Shown here: positions 49,735 through 59,641 of the stretch, piece by piece
Numbering within the stretch: the stretch's first letter is position 1
How the letters are laid out: every line of letters begins with the position of its first letter
Source: Agromyces mediolanus
GTDB lineage: Bacteria; Actinomycetota; Actinomycetes; Actinomycetales; Microbacteriaceae
DNA: 64,000 nucleotides
Direction of reading: 5' to 3'
NCBI RefSeq assembly: GCF_023715325.1
Contig: NZ_JAMBNX010000001.1
Coordinates: 620,001-684,000 of the forward strand
Position numbers and translations under genes: made by a program
The notes under the pieces: model-generated
What the model was told of the DNA's origin: nothing
What the model saw: only the letters and a program-made list of their open reading frames with translations
Databases searched by the model: none

Positions 49735-50787
49735 TTGCCCGATCAGCCCGACGGCACCACCCGGTCGACGCTCGGCGTCTCCTACGTGATGCCGGTGCTG
49801 AACGATGCCTCGCACGTTCGCGCCGCCGTGGAGTCCATCCTCGATCAGCACTACGAGGGTCCGGTCGAAGTACTGATCGCCCTCGGTCCGTCGATCGACG
49901 GCACCGCGGAGCTGGTCGCCGATCTGGCCGCCCGCGACGCCCGGGTCCGCGTGCTCGACAACGAGGTGGGTTCGACGCCGGCGGGCCTTAATCTCGGCAT
50001 CCGTGCGGCGCAATACCCCGTTGTCGTGCGCGTCGACTCCCACTCGATGCTGCCGGCCGAGTACACCCGCATCGCCGTCGACACGCTGGACCGCACCGGC
50101 GCCGACAACGTCGGCGGCATCATGGCCGCCCACGGCGAGACGGCGTTCGAGCGGGCCGTGGCGCGCGCATACACGACGCCCGTGGGGCTCGGCGGCTCGG
50201 CGTTCCACGTCGGCGGCACGGCCGGACCGGTCGAGACCGTCTACCTCGGGGTCTTCCGTCGCGACGCCCTCGTGCGCGTCGGTCTCTTCGACGAGACCAT
50301 CAAGCGCGGCCAGGACTGGGAGCTCAACCGGCGGCTGCGCGCGACCGGCGGCATCGTCTGGTTCACGCCCGAGCTCAGTGTGACCTACCGGCCGAGGTCG
50401 AGCCTCGAACGCCTGGGCCGGCAGATGTTCTCGACCGGGCTCTGGCGCGGCGAGCTCGCGCGACGCTTCCCCGCGGCGAACGGGCTGCGGTACTTCGTCC
50501 CGCCGATCATGGTGCTCGGCGTGCTGCTCGGACTCCTCGCCGGCGTCGGCGGCCTCATCCAGGCGCTCGCCGGGGCGACCCCGTGGCTCGCCGTTGGACT
50601 CGTCGTGCCGGCCGTCTACCTGCTATTCGTCCTCGTCGCGGCCCTCGTGTACGGGCGCGGCCAGGGAGCCGCGTCGTGGCTCTGGTTTCTCATAGTCTTG
50701 CCGTGCATCCATGTCGCGTGGGGAGTCGGCTTCGTGCTCGGCTATCTCTCGCTGACACGGAACATCGCCAGCCACACGGGAAGGTAA
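49735..50787 (+). CDS. Glycosyltransferase family 2 with C-terminal membrane helices (ExoA-like)
   Basis: A 350-residue GT-A glycosyltransferase. VSYVMPVLNDASHVRAAVESILDQHYEG starts the nucleotide-sugar domain; VVRVDSHSMLP sits at the DxD position; GGSAFHVGGTAGPVETVYLGVFRRDALVRVGLFDE and KRGQDWELNRRLRATGG (acceptor-site ED-like motif) match ExoA-type enzymes. Three membrane helices follow residue 255. TTG at 49735 is preceded by GTGAGGAATC. First gene of a four-gene cell-surface glycopolymer cluster. Confidence 0.88.
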   Translation: MPDQPDGTTRSTLGVSYVMPVLNDASHVRAAVESILDQHYEGPVEVLIALGPSIDGTAELVADLAARDARVRVLDNEVGSTPAGLNLGIRAAQYPVVVRVDSHSMLPAEYTRIAVDTLDRTGADNVGGIMAAHGETAFERAVARAYTTPVGLGGSAFHVGGTAGPVETVYLGVFRRDALVRVGLFDETIKRGQDWELNRRLRATGGIVWFTPELSVTYRPRSSLERLGRQMFSTGLWRGELARRFPAANGLRYFVPPIMVLGVLLGLLAGVGGLIQALAGATPWLAVGLVVPAVYLLFVLVAALVYGRGQGAASWLWFLIVLPCIHVAWGVGFVLGYLSLTRNIASHTGR

Positions 50788-50790
50788 CGG

Positions 50791-51618
50791 ATGTCGCACC
50801 CGCACTCGACGTCGTCGGAGCCGTCGAGACAGTACCCCTCGAGCTTGGCCGAGCTGAAGGCGGTTACGCAGCCGCCCGAGGTCCGCGGCCGGCGGAACGC
50901 GGAGCACTGGACCGCCTCGCTCTACCTGCGCCGGCTGTCTCCGTACCTCACCTGGGTGCTGCTGAAGACCCCGATCTCCGCGAACGGGGTGACGGGCCTC
51001 ATGATCCTCGTCGGGTGGTCCACCGCCGCCGCCCTGCTCATCCCCGGCATCTGGGGTGCGCTGCTCGCCGTGATCCTCGGCCAGTTGCAGATGCTCGTCG
51101 ACTGCTGCGACGGCGAGGTCGCCAGATGGCGCCGCACCTCCTCGCCGGCCGGGGTCTTCCTCGACAAGGTCGGCCACTACTCGACCGAGGCGCTCATCCC
51201 GATCGCGCTCGGCATCCGCGCTGCCGCGTACCCGCTCGAGTTCCCCGCCGACTTCCTCTGGACCACGGTCGGCGCCTTGCTCGCCCTCGTCATCGTGCTG
51301 AACAAGGCGCTGAACGACATGGTGCACGTGGCTCGCGCGAACGCCGGACTCCCGAAGCTCGCAGACACCCACGGCGAGACGGCGCCGCGTGGCGGTCTCG
51401 TCGCGAGGCTTCGCCGCGTCGCGCGCTTCGTGCCGTTCCATCGGCTCTACCACTCGGTCGAATTGACGCTCATCGCGTTCGCCGCGGCGGTGGTCGGCCT
51501 CTTCGCGGGGCAGCCGATCGTCGACCGCGTGGTCGTCGCGGCGCTGCTGCCGCTCGCGGTGCTCGCGGTCGTCGGGCACTTCGTGGCGATCATGGCGAGT
51601 CGACGTGTCCGATCCTGA
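50791..51618 (+). CDS. CDP-alcohol phosphatidyltransferase family membrane protein
   Basis: A 275-residue integral membrane enzyme with about five to six helices. The CDP-alcohol motif DxxDGxxAR(x8)GxxxDxxxD appears as DCCDGEVARWRR...GVFLDKVGH: the first three Asp are present and the last is His. Family members transfer an alcohol phosphate from a CDP-alcohol. Its neighbours suggest it makes a phosphorylated or lipid-linked precursor for a surface polymer (inference). ATG 50791 follows GGAAGGTAACGG. It overlaps the next gene by 14 bp. Confidence 0.85.
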   Translation: MSHPHSTSSEPSRQYPSSLAELKAVTQPPEVRGRRNAEHWTASLYLRRLSPYLTWVLLKTPISANGVTGLMILVGWSTAAALLIPGIWGALLAVILGQLQMLVDCCDGEVARWRRTSSPAGVFLDKVGHYSTEALIPIALGIRAAAYPLEFPADFLWTTVGALLALVIVLNKALNDMVHVARANAGLPKLADTHGETAPRGGLVARLRRVARFVPFHRLYHSVELTLIAFAAAVVGLFAGQPIVDRVVVAALLPLAVLAVVGHFVAIMASRRVRS

Positions 51619-52513
51619 ACCTCCGGCCGAGGCGGTGACGCCACGGGTCGGCGTGGTCGTGCTGACGATGGGCCGCCGCCCGGCGGAGCTCGTGCGCGGC
51701 GTACGCAGCGTGCTCGAGCAGCGCGGCGTCGAGGTCGAGGTCGTCGTGGTCGGGAACGGCTGGGACCCGGCGACCGCGGAGCCCGCGCTTCCGGCTGCCG
51801 TGCGCACGCTCGCGCTGCCGGAGAACCTCGGCATCCCCGCCGGGCGCAACCGCGGGGTTCCCCAGGTGGGCGGGGAGCTCCTCTTCTTCCTCGACGACGA
51901 CGCTTACCTGCCCGACGCCGAGTTCCTGGCGAAGGGGGCCGCCCTACTGGCGGCGCAGCCGCAGATCGGGCTCGTGCAGCCGCGAGTCGTCGATCCGACC
52001 GGACTCGTCTCGCCCCGGCGCTGGACGCCGCGCATCCGCGCGGGCGACCCGGCACGCTCGAGCAACGTCTTCTCGTGCTGGGAGGGCGCGGTGCTGCTGC
52101 CGCGCCCGGTCTTCGAGCAGACTGGCGGCTGGGCCGATCCGTTCTTCTACGCGCACGAGGGCATCGAGCTGGCCTGGCGGGTGTGGGACACCGGGCATCG
52201 TGCGTGGTACGCGGGCGAGCTCGAAGCGGCGCACCCGGTGATCGACCCGGCCCGGCACTCGTACTACTTCCGGCTGAACGCGAGGAACCGCGTCTGGCTC
52301 GCGCGGCGCAACCTGCCCGCCGTGCTCGTCCCGTTCTACGTCGGGTCGTGGACGCTCATCCAGCTGCTGCGCTGGGCCCGGAAGCCCGCGCAGCTGCGGG
52401 CCTGGTTCGGCGGCTGGCGGGACGGGTGGCGCGAAGACCCGGGTGAGCGTCGACCCTTGCGCTGGCGCACGGTGTGGCGCATGACCCGGGCCGGGCGACC
52501 GCCGATCATCTGA
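51605..52513 (+). CDS. Glycosyltransferase family 2
   Basis: A 302-residue GT2 enzyme without membrane helices. VGVVVLTMGRRPAELVRGVRSVLEQRGVEVEVVVVGNG begins the domain; LPENLGIPAGRNRG and LLFFLDDDAYLPD carry the nucleotide-sugar and metal-binding (DDD) motifs; GGWADPFFYAHEGIELAWRVWDTGHR is the acceptor-site region. The GTG start at 51605 lies inside the preceding gene. Likely rhamnosyl- or similar sugar transferase of surface polymer assembly; donor unknown. Confidence 0.87.
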   Translation: MSDPEPPAEAVTPRVGVVVLTMGRRPAELVRGVRSVLEQRGVEVEVVVVGNGWDPATAEPALPAAVRTLALPENLGIPAGRNRGVPQVGGELLFFLDDDAYLPDAEFLAKGAALLAAQPQIGLVQPRVVDPTGLVSPRRWTPRIRAGDPARSSNVFSCWEGAVLLPRPVFEQTGGWADPFFYAHEGIELAWRVWDTGHRAWYAGELEAAHPVIDPARHSYYFRLNARNRVWLARRNLPAVLVPFYVGSWTLIQLLRWARKPAQLRAWFGGWRDGWREDPGERRPLRWRTVWRMTRAGRPPII

Positions 52514-52613
52514 ACCGGCCGCATCGGCCACCTCGGGTAACGATCGGCTCTCGGTGCGTCGGCGGGGCCGCCGCCCGAGGCATCCGTCCAGGCGCCGTCG
52601 CTACCCTTGGCGG

Positions 52614-53939
52614 GTGGGATTGAAGACTGACGCGCGTCGCGCCGTGAAGCTCGCGAAGAACATCATCGCCTCGCGGCGTTCACAGCGGGCGCTCGCCGCC
52701 GCGCTCGCCGAGCGGGCGCCGCTCGAAGCGGGGCGGTACCGGATCGGGGTGTACTTCGCCGACGGCAAGGTCAACCTCTACCAGCTCCGTCAGTGGTACC
52801 GCCCGCTCGCCGAGCTCGCGAAGACGCATCCGGTCGTCGTGCTCAGTCGTGCGTCGGGTGCGGCGCTCGCGCTGCTCGACGAGTCGCCGGTGCCGGTCGC
52901 CTACGTGCGTCGGGTCGCGGACCTCGAGCAGCTCATCCACGATCAACAGCTCCAGCTCATCCTCTACGTGAACCAGAACGCGAAGAACTTCCAGATGATG
53001 CGCTACGGGCGCCGTTGGCACGTGTTCATCAACCACGGCGAGTCCGACAAGATGTACATGACCACGAACCAGTTCAAGGCCTACGACTACGCGCTGATCG
53101 CCGGCGATGCAGCCCGGGCCCGGCTGAGCAAGGTGCTGTGGGATTACGACTTCGACAAGCGGGCGATCCCGATCGGGAGGCCGCAGGCCGACCACTACGA
53201 GGACGGCCGCGAGCTGCCCTACCCGGATGACGGCCGCGAGGTCGTGCTCTACGCCCCGACCTGGGAGGGGGACCGAGCCGCTGCCGCGTACGGCTCGATC
53301 GCCTCGCACGGCGTGGCGCTCGTCACCGCGCTGCTCGCGAGCGGCCGCCACCGGGTGATCTACCGCCCGCACCCCCGCTCCGGCGTCCTCGATCACGAGT
53401 ACGAGGCCGCGAATCGCACCATCATCGCGGCGATCGGGGCGGCCAACCAGGCCGATCCGACGGCCATGCACGTCTATGACGACGGTCGTGAGCTCGGCTG
53501 GCAGCTCGCCGCGGCCGACATCGCCGTGGTCGACATCTCCGCGATGGTGTACGACCGGCTCGCGACGGGGAAACCGTTGCTGATCACCCGCCCGGTCGCC
53601 ACGGAGGCGGAGATCGACACGAACGGCTACCTCTCCGCGTGCGAGTGGCTCGTGGCCGAGCCGGAGCCGGCCGAGCGTGCCGGGGCGGCCATGCTGGCGC
53701 GCATCGACGAGGTCGCCCATGACCGCGAGGCGCTCGAACGACTCGGGCACTGGGTGGAACGCTACTTCGGCGACACGTCGCCGGGTGCGGCGACGGCTCG
53801 GTTCCACGCTGCGATCGACCATCTCATGGCGGAGTGGCACCGCTTCGCGGCCGAGCACGTCGACGACGGCCTCATCGACGAGCACGACGTCGAGGGGGAG
53901 CGGGCCGAGGCCGGTGCCGACGAGAGCGCGCACGGCTGA
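52614..53939 (+). CDS. CDP-glycerol glycerophosphotransferase family protein (TagF/TagB-like)
   Basis: A 441-residue GT-B-fold enzyme of the Glyphos_transf family, which builds teichoic acid-type polymers from CDP-glycerol or CDP-ribitol. FINHGESDKMYMTTNQFKAYDYALIAGDAARARL, VLYAPTWEGDRAAAAY, VIYRPHPRSGVLDHEY and WQLAAADIAVVDISAMVYDRLATGKPLLITRP are the conserved segments, with the catalytic-region His in HGES and the RPHPR motif. GTG 52614 follows CTTGGCGG only weakly. It supports a teichoic acid or related phosphodiester glycopolymer in the envelope. Confidence 0.88.
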   Translation: MGLKTDARRAVKLAKNIIASRRSQRALAAALAERAPLEAGRYRIGVYFADGKVNLYQLRQWYRPLAELAKTHPVVVLSRASGAALALLDESPVPVAYVRRVADLEQLIHDQQLQLILYVNQNAKNFQMMRYGRRWHVFINHGESDKMYMTTNQFKAYDYALIAGDAARARLSKVLWDYDFDKRAIPIGRPQADHYEDGRELPYPDDGREVVLYAPTWEGDRAAAAYGSIASHGVALVTALLASGRHRVIYRPHPRSGVLDHEYEAANRTIIAAIGAANQADPTAMHVYDDGRELGWQLAAADIAVVDISAMVYDRLATGKPLLITRPVATEAEIDTNGYLSACEWLVAEPEPAERAGAAMLARIDEVAHDREALERLGHWVERYFGDTSPGAATARFHAAIDHLMAEWHRFAAEHVDDGLIDEHDVEGERAEAGADESAHG

Positions 53940-53963
53940 CCGCGACGGTCGCCCGCACGGCCC

Positions 53964-56894
53964 TCAGTAGAGCTTCGGTGCACCGTCGCGCGGCGTGCTG
54001 GCGAGCCGCTCGAGCGCGAGGAGGTCGGACAGGCGACCGTCCGCCCGACTCCAGGCCTCGACGGCCTCCTCGCCGAGCAGGACGTAGTGCCAGCTCCGGT
54101 CGCTGCGCAGCTCGGCCGGGAGCTCGTTGAGGCGGTCGGCCCACGCGAGCGCGGCCCGCTGCTTGCGGCGGACGTTCTCGTCGTCGAGTGCGGACTGCGC
54201 CTTCGTCTCGACGACGTAGACCGCGCCGGAGGTGCGCACGAGGAAGTCGGGCGAGTAGCGGGCGGGCAAGCCGTCGGCCCGGAGGTACGGCCGCTGCAGG
54301 AAGTCGTGGGCGTGCTCGTCGATTTTCACGAACGCCTCGATCCGGGAGTCCCGGTCGGCCCACGCGATGAGTCGCCGTTCGAGGCCGCCGCCGCGACTCG
54401 CGACCCGCAGCTTCGGGAAGACGCTCTTCGTGCACGTCACGGCGTCGCGCGCCCGCATCGAGATGGTGCCGACCTCGGCGATGCTGCGCTGCTCGACCTC
54501 GACCTCGGAGCGTGAGGGGCTGAGCTGCGTCTCCACGAGCGCGGTCGAGAACACCCCGGCGATGTGCTCCGCGATGCCGGGGAGGAGCAGGACGCGCCAG
54601 GCGTCGTCCTGCTGCGGGTCGAACGGCTCGGCGAAGAGCCGCGCACGGATGTACCGGTCGATCCAGGCGGCGATGCGGGCGCGATGCGAGACGAGGAGCG
54701 GGTAGCGGCTCGCGCCGCTGAACCGCGCGGCGGCGGCGGTGAACGTGCGCCCGGTCACCGTCGTGACCCGCACCGTGAGGCGGGCGAGGAAGTCGTTGTA
54801 CCCCGTCGCGGTCATGACGCCGCCGTCGACGCGGTAGTCGCCGTACTGGGTCTTCGTCTCGACGTCGTGGGAGCTCCAGAGCTCGCCGCGCCCGACGGCG
54901 CGCTCGAGGACGGAGCGCTCGAACCGGCTCGGGGGCAGCGACATCGGGTCGATGCGCGGCGCGACCGCGTCTTCCTCGGATTCGTGGAGCACGACGGGGA
55001 CGAGGATGTCGTATGCGCGCCAGTCCTCACGGAGGCCGACGAGTTCGAGGTCGCCGGTGGCGCGGGTCGCCTCGTCGTCGACGAGGGCGAGCAGGCCGTC
55101 GCCCAGGAGCTCGTCGTAGAACTCCTCGAACGCCGGATGCTCGATGATGAAGAGCACGTCGAAGTGGTTGCTCGGCTCGAGCCGGCGGCGCATGCGGTCG
55201 CGCGTCTCGCGCTTGAGCTCGTCGACGACGGGATCGCCGCGCCACATCAGCCGGAGGCCGCGCCCGATGGTCTGCTCGAGCAGGATGCCGGAACCAGCGG
55301 AGCGGAGCGGGACGACGACGCAGATGCTGTCGACGTCGAACCCCTCCCGCAGCATGAGCACGCTGACCACGACACGGGGGTGCGCGTGCCGGTCCAGGTC
55401 GAACAGGCGGGAGCGGACCCGCTCCCAGTCCTTCGGCCCGAGCTCGGAGCGGCGGCCGCTGTCGACGCGCAGCACCTCGTCGCCGTCGAGGCCCTCCGAA
55501 TCGAGGAGGAACCGCTCGACGTGGCGCGATACGGCGGTGTCCTCTGTGACGATCAGCAGCCGAGGCCGCCGTTCGGGATCGACCGCGGCGAACTGTCGCT
55601 CGAGGAGTGCGAGCTTCCGGAGCCCTGCCCGGACCATCGTGCGCTGGCCGGTCGAGAGCCCGAGGACCTCGCCGCGCTCGTCGCGCTCCGCCGTGAAGTC
55701 GAGGGGCAGCGCGGCGACCTCGCTCCGTCGGTCGAGCGCGATGGCCTTCACCAGGCCGCGCCGCATGGCGGCGTGGAGGTCGAAGTCGACCACGATGTGC
55801 GGGAAGTAGCGCCGGTGCCGCCGGCGGGCGGTGCCGGACTCGTCGTAGGGGGTCGCGGAGAAGTCGAGCTGGACGAAGCGCCGGCCCTTCGGCGCGGCGA
55901 TCGCGCTCAGACTCTGCTGCCATTCGACGTCGCTCGCGTCCTCGGTGCGACGGATGGTGTGCACGTGGTGCGCCTCGTCGTTGAAGACGACGAGATCGGG
56001 GAGCTCGACGAGGGACTGCAGCGGACGGCCGCGCGCGGCACGGCGGTCGAGGACGTCGAGCGAATTGCCCGAGGCCGTGCCGGGGGAGAGTGGGAAGAAG
56101 CTCTCGATCGCCGCCCGCCCCGCATCCCGCTCGCCCGTGCGGCCGTCGCGTGGCTCGTCGTCACGGACGAAGTCCGGGTCCTCCGCGCCGGCGAGGAGGT
56201 GCCAGTTGGTGACCGCGATCATGCCGCCGCTCGGGCGGCGGTGGCCGATCTCGTGCTTCTCGACGACGCCGGACGCGAGCAGCGCCGCGATGGCGCGTTC
56301 GTGGCGGGGCGGGATGAACAGGGCGCGTCGGACGTGCAGCTCGCTCGTGCTCGGATCGCGCACGCCGTCGACGAGGCGCCCGCGGAACGAGTCGAGCAGG
56401 CGCTCGTAGACGATCAGCCCGGGCGCCACGACGAGGAAGTTGCTGCTGAATCGCGGGTCGCCGGGCGCGGTGAGATGATTCAGGTGCTGCCAGACGAGCA
56501 GCGCGTTCATGACCCAGGTCTTGCCGGTGCCGGTCGCGAGCTTCGCGGCGTACTTCGGATGCCGGTGGCGCTCGTGCCGGAGTTCCTCACGGAGCGCGGG
56601 GGTGAGCGCGTCGGGCGCGAGCTGCTCGTAGAGGCCCTCGAGGGACGCGGCGCCGAGCACTTCGTGCGCGTAGACGATCGCGAGGATGGCGTCGCGCTGC
56701 CCCTCGTGGAACGCGTCTGGGCGTCCGGCCGCGAGCGAGGCGTCGAACCACCACCGCAGCAGCTCGGCGGTGGTCGGCGTGACCGACTCGAGCAGCGGGC
56801 AGGGCTCGCCGGCCTCGATCGCACGGGCATCGTCGGCGAGCCGGATCGAGATCGCCCGGGCGAGCGGCAGCTCCTCGTCGATCGGGATCCTCAC
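53964..56894 (-). CDS. res: Type III restriction enzyme, helicase-nuclease (Res) subunit
   Basis: A 976-residue SF2 helicase-nuclease. Walker A is [19 protein letters not shown] (about residue 117), the DEAD-like box is [11 protein letters not shown], motif III is DFSATPYD, and motif VI is [16 protein letters not shown]. The C-terminal endonuclease domain has [20 protein letters not shown], a PD-(D/E)xK signature. GTG at 56894 overlaps the methyltransferase stop by four bases (GTGA), as usual for mod-res operons. Together with Mod it should cleave DNA carrying unmethylated inverted sites. No frameshift seen, so the system looks intact. Confidence 0.93.
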   Translation of the reverse strand: MRIPIDEELPLARAISIRLADDARAIEAGEPCPLLESVTPTTAELLRWWFDASLAAGRPDAFHEGQRDAILAIVYAHEVLGAASLEGLYEQLAPDALTPALREELRHERHRHPKYAAKLATGTGKTWVMNALLVWQHLNHLTAPGDPRFSSNFLVVAPGLIVYERLLDSFRGRLVDGVRDPSTSELHVRRALFIPPRHERAIAALLASGVVEKHEIGHRRPSGGMIAVTNWHLLAGAEDPDFVRDDEPRDGRTGERDAGRAAIESFFPLSPGTASGNSLDVLDRRAARGRPLQSLVELPDLVVFNDEAHHVHTIRRTEDASDVEWQQSLSAIAAPKGRRFVQLDFSATPYDESGTARRRHRRYFPHIVVDFDLHAAMRRGLVKAIALDRRSEVAALPLDFTAERDERGEVLGLSTGQRTMVRAGLRKLALLERQFAAVDPERRPRLLIVTEDTAVSRHVERFLLDSEGLDGDEVLRVDSGRRSELGPKDWERVRSRLFDLDRHAHPRVVVSVLMLREGFDVDSICVVVPLRSAGSGILLEQTIGRGLRLMWRGDPVVDELKRETRDRMRRRLEPSNHFDVLFIIEHPAFEEFYDELLGDGLLALVDDEATRATGDLELVGLREDWRAYDILVPVVLHESEEDAVAPRIDPMSLPPSRFERSVLERAVGRGELWSSHDVETKTQYGDYRVDGGVMTATGYNDFLARLTVRVTTVTGRTFTAAAARFSGASRYPLLVSHRARIAAWIDRYIRARLFAEPFDPQQDDAWRVLLLPGIAEHIAGVFSTALVETQLSPSRSEVEVEQRSIAEVGTISMRARDAVTCTKSVFPKLRVASRGGGLERRLIAWADRDSRIEAFVKIDEHAHDFLQRPYLRADGLPARYSPDFLVRTSGAVYVVETKAQSALDDENVRRKQRAALAWADRLNELPAELRSDRSWHYVLLGEEAVEAWSRADGRLSDLLALERLASTPRDGAPKLY

Positions 56895-58801
56895 GGGACG
56901 GTCTCCGTGCCGGCGCCGTCGACCTGGCTCGGGTCCTCGATCTCGAGCACGACCTCGGACTCGAAGCCGAAGACATCCACCGCCCGGATGCAGATGCGCC
57001 GGACGCCCGCGCGCCAGGGGGCGCGCAGCGTCGCCGAGCGCACGACGCGGAGGGGATCGTCGTCGTTCAGCGTGTTGCCGCGGTAGTCCTGCCAGCTCGA
57101 ACGGAACAGCTCGCCGTCGTAGTCGGGATCGACCGCCCAGTACTCGATGAGCGAGAGCGGGTCGCGGTTCATCAGCTGGAGCACTTTCTCCCGGTCCTCG
57201 GCGCGGAGACTGATCGCCTCCGGGGAGAGCAGCACGTAGCTGTCGAGGCCGACGACGAGCTCGAGCTCCTCGCCGTGCCGGCGGATGCTGCGGAGGCCGG
57301 CCTCGAGGTACTGCAACGTCGAGAATCGAACGGTGTCGCCGATCCGGCTCCCCTTCTTCTTGAGCCGATCGATGAGGTCCGGCGGGATCACGCGCACCTC
57401 GAGCCGCGGGTCGTCGAGCGCCTCGATGTCGTGCCCGATGCCGGCGGGGAAGTTCCACCCGAGCACGACGACGCGTTCGAAGCCGCCGAGCGCCGCGTCG
57501 CGCTGGAGCTGCGCCCGGCGGAGCGACTGGGCGGTGGTGAGCTTCGCCGGGCTCTCCGCGACGACGAGCGTGCGGCCGCCCGGCAGGCTCCCGAGTGTTC
57601 CGGCGGGGTTCTCGGCCTCCGGCAGCGGGACCGCGCCGTACAGCTCGAGTACCGTTCTGGCGAGGTCGCCGACGCGATATCGGCGCCCGAGGCTGGAGCG
57701 CATCTGCTCGACCTGGTAGTCGCCGATCTCCTGATAGAGGAACGGCCGGGCATCCTGGTCGATGAGGCGCTTGCGGATGATCATCGAGGCCGGGCGGCCG
57801 AGGTCGCTCGTGATCCATCTCCGGCCGGAGGCCTCGGCTGCGGCCGCGGTCGTGCCGGAGCCGCCGAAGAAGTCGGCGACGAGCCCGCCGGGCGGGCAGG
57901 AAGCCTCGAGCACGCGGTCGAGCAGCGCGAGCGGCTTCTGCGTGGCGTAGGCCACCCGCTCCTTCGCGACGGGGTTGATCATCGAGACGTCCCAGACGTC
58001 CGGCATGGCGACGCCCTTCGTGGCCTGCTCGCTCAGCACCGAGCGACGGACCCCGTCGTCGCCGATCGTGCTCACCCACGCCCGGCCCTGGCCGCTCGAT
58101 TTCTCGGACTTCGGGATGTAGAGCTGTTTGAAGTAGTGCCGCCCCTTGCGCTTCGCGTAGACGAGGAGGGTGTCGTGGTTCCGCGCGAAGCTGGTGCTCG
58201 CGATGTTCCAGCGCCGGTAGTACCAGATGACCTCGTTCAGGAAGTTCTCTCGGCCGAACACCTCGTCGCAGATGAGCTTGACGTAGTGGCCGACGTGCCA
58301 GTCGATGTGCAGGTAGAAGCTGCCGGTCTCGGCGAGGAGCTCCCGGGCGAGGACGAGTCGCGGGGTCAGCATCGCGAGGTACGATGCGGTGCCGTCGGCC
58401 CAGGTGTCGGAGTAGGCGAACTGTTCGACGGCGGTCGGCCGGGTCTCGACCTCGTGGCCGGGGAGCGTCAGTTTCGTGCGGTAGTCGGCCTTGGAGTCGA
58501 ACGGCGGATCGAGGTAGATGAGGTCGACGCCGGCGGCGAGCCCCGGTGTCGTCTCGTCGCCCGCGAGCAGCGCCGACATCGCGAGCAGGTTGTCACCGTA
58601 GATGAGTCGGCCGGATGCCTCGGGCTGCGGCGCCCCGGCGGGGTCGTGGAGTGGGAACCCGCTCGTCTCGCGGCTCGGCTGGACGAACTCTCGGGTGTGC
58701 AGCCGCACCCGGTGCTCGCCCGAGAGCTGCTCCAGCATGCGTGCGGCCTCGCGTCGGCCGTCGGCGACGATCTTCGGCAGCTGTTCGAGCAGCGATCTCA
58801 T
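56891..58801 (-). CDS. mod: Type III DNA methyltransferase (Mod) subunit
   Basis: A 636-residue beta-class DNA methyltransferase (motif IV before motif I). The catalytic motif is [14 protein letters not shown] (near residue 105), followed by [24 protein letters not shown] and WYYRRW; motif I is [23 protein letters not shown]. The last 200 residues form the target-recognition and Res-interaction part. ATG 58801 follows GAGGGGACCC. Recognition sequence cannot be read from the protein. Divergent from a small XRE regulator. Confidence 0.93.
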   Translation of the reverse strand: MRSLLEQLPKIVADGRREAARMLEQLSGEHRVRLHTREFVQPSRETSGFPLHDPAGAPQPEASGRLIYGDNLLAMSALLAGDETTPGLAAGVDLIYLDPPFDSKADYRTKLTLPGHEVETRPTAVEQFAYSDTWADGTASYLAMLTPRLVLARELLAETGSFYLHIDWHVGHYVKLICDEVFGRENFLNEVIWYYRRWNIASTSFARNHDTLLVYAKRKGRHYFKQLYIPKSEKSSGQGRAWVSTIGDDGVRRSVLSEQATKGVAMPDVWDVSMINPVAKERVAYATQKPLALLDRVLEASCPPGGLVADFFGGSGTTAAAAEASGRRWITSDLGRPASMIIRKRLIDQDARPFLYQEIGDYQVEQMRSSLGRRYRVGDLARTVLELYGAVPLPEAENPAGTLGSLPGGRTLVVAESPAKLTTAQSLRRAQLQRDAALGGFERVVVLGWNFPAGIGHDIEALDDPRLEVRVIPPDLIDRLKKKGSRIGDTVRFSTLQYLEAGLRSIRRHGEELELVVGLDSYVLLSPEAISLRAEDREKVLQLMNRDPLSLIEYWAVDPDYDGELFRSSWQDYRGNTLNDDDPLRVVRSATLRAPWRAGVRRICIRAVDVFGFESEVVLEIEDPSQVDGAGTETVP

Positions 58802-58906
58802 GGGTCCCCTCACGACTGGACTGGCGGTCAACCTAGAATAGAGGTAGAAACACTGGAGGTGACTGAACGCTGGATTGGTGATCTGGGGGCGGATAGGCAT
58901 GAAGGC

Positions 58907-59206
58907 ATGCCTGAGCCTCAATCCCGTGCTGCCCAGATTCTCGGAGAGCGTCTGAAGGCGGTCCGGCTCGAACGGGGCGTGAGCCAGGAGACGGTCGCCC
59001 ACCTCGCGGACATGCACGTCACCAATCTCGGCAAGATCGAGCGCGGGCAGGCCAACCCCCGCATGACGACCATCGTGCGCATCGCCGGGGTGCTCGACGT
59101 CGATCCCGGGGAGCTGCTCGCCGGCATCGGGCTCGCCGAGCTGCCCGGCGTGGACCGCGTCAACGTGCGCGACCTCATCGAGGAGCTCAAGCGACGGGGC
59201 AAGTGA
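58907..59206 (+). CDS. XRE family regulator divergent from the RM genes
   Basis: A 99-residue single-domain helix-turn-helix protein: [65 protein letters not shown]. It shares a 105-bp intergenic region with mod, the position of controller (C) proteins that time restriction enzyme expression. A TAGAAT box at 58834-58839 may be its -10. The frame is open upstream, but that part is antisense to mod; a GTG at 58859 is a less likely start. Confidence 0.87.
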   Translation: MPEPQSRAAQILGERLKAVRLERGVSQETVAHLADMHVTNLGKIERGQANPRMTTIVRIAGVLDVDPGELLAGIGLAELPGVDRVNVRDLIEELKRRGK

Positions 59207-59239
59207 GCCGGGACTGACCGGCCCCGCCGCTCGGCCGCA

Positions 59240-59557
59240 TCAGAAGGCGATGCGCCAGAGGTACTCCTCGCCGCCCGCGCGGAACCACCGCAGCACGGCG
59301 ACGCAGTCACGCGCCGGGTCGTCGGCCCGGAGCACGAAGGCGAGGTGCTCGCCGGGCTCGACCCGCAGCAGCGGCTGCCAGAGCAGGCGGCCGTCGCCGA
59401 ACAGCGACAGGTGCACGCCGTGCGCCGTCTCGTCGCCGGCGTTGTGCAGCGTGTACCAGGGCGCGCGACTGCGGTCGATCTGCCAGGGCACGCGGTACGC
59501 GATGGGTGAATGGGCGGGGTGGGCTTCGACGGCCACGGGCCGGGCCCCGTGCGGCAT
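59240..59557 (-). CDS. Hypothetical protein, immunoglobulin-like pattern
   Basis: A 105-residue protein with alternating strand pattern: IAYRVPWQIDRSRAPWYTLHNAGDETAHGVHLSLFGDGRL and LLRVEPGEHLAFVLRADDPARDCVAVLRWF. It resembles small beta-sandwich proteins without known role. GAGGAGGACCC lies upstream of ATG 59557. No signal peptide. It is convergent with the XRE regulator gene. Confidence 0.65.
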   Translation of the reverse strand: MPHGARPVAVEAHPAHSPIAYRVPWQIDRSRAPWYTLHNAGDETAHGVHLSLFGDGRLLWQPLLRVEPGEHLAFVLRADDPARDCVAVLRWFRAGGEEYLWRIAF

Positions 59558-59641
59558 GGGTCCTCCTCGGGTCGGGGATGCGGCACGACACCGTCACGGT
59601 ACCCGGAACCACCGACGCGGAGCGCCCCGCGCGGCTGCCTG

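Noticed and set aside
56895..58079. N-terminal extension of the Res frame across the mod gene
   Set aside because: Arg-rich shadow of mod in another frame; the GTG at 56894 coupled to the mod stop is the credible start.
57275..58906. Long forward frame leading into the XRE regulator
   Set aside because: It is antisense to mod, whose methyltransferase motifs are intact; only the last 99 residues show a conserved domain.
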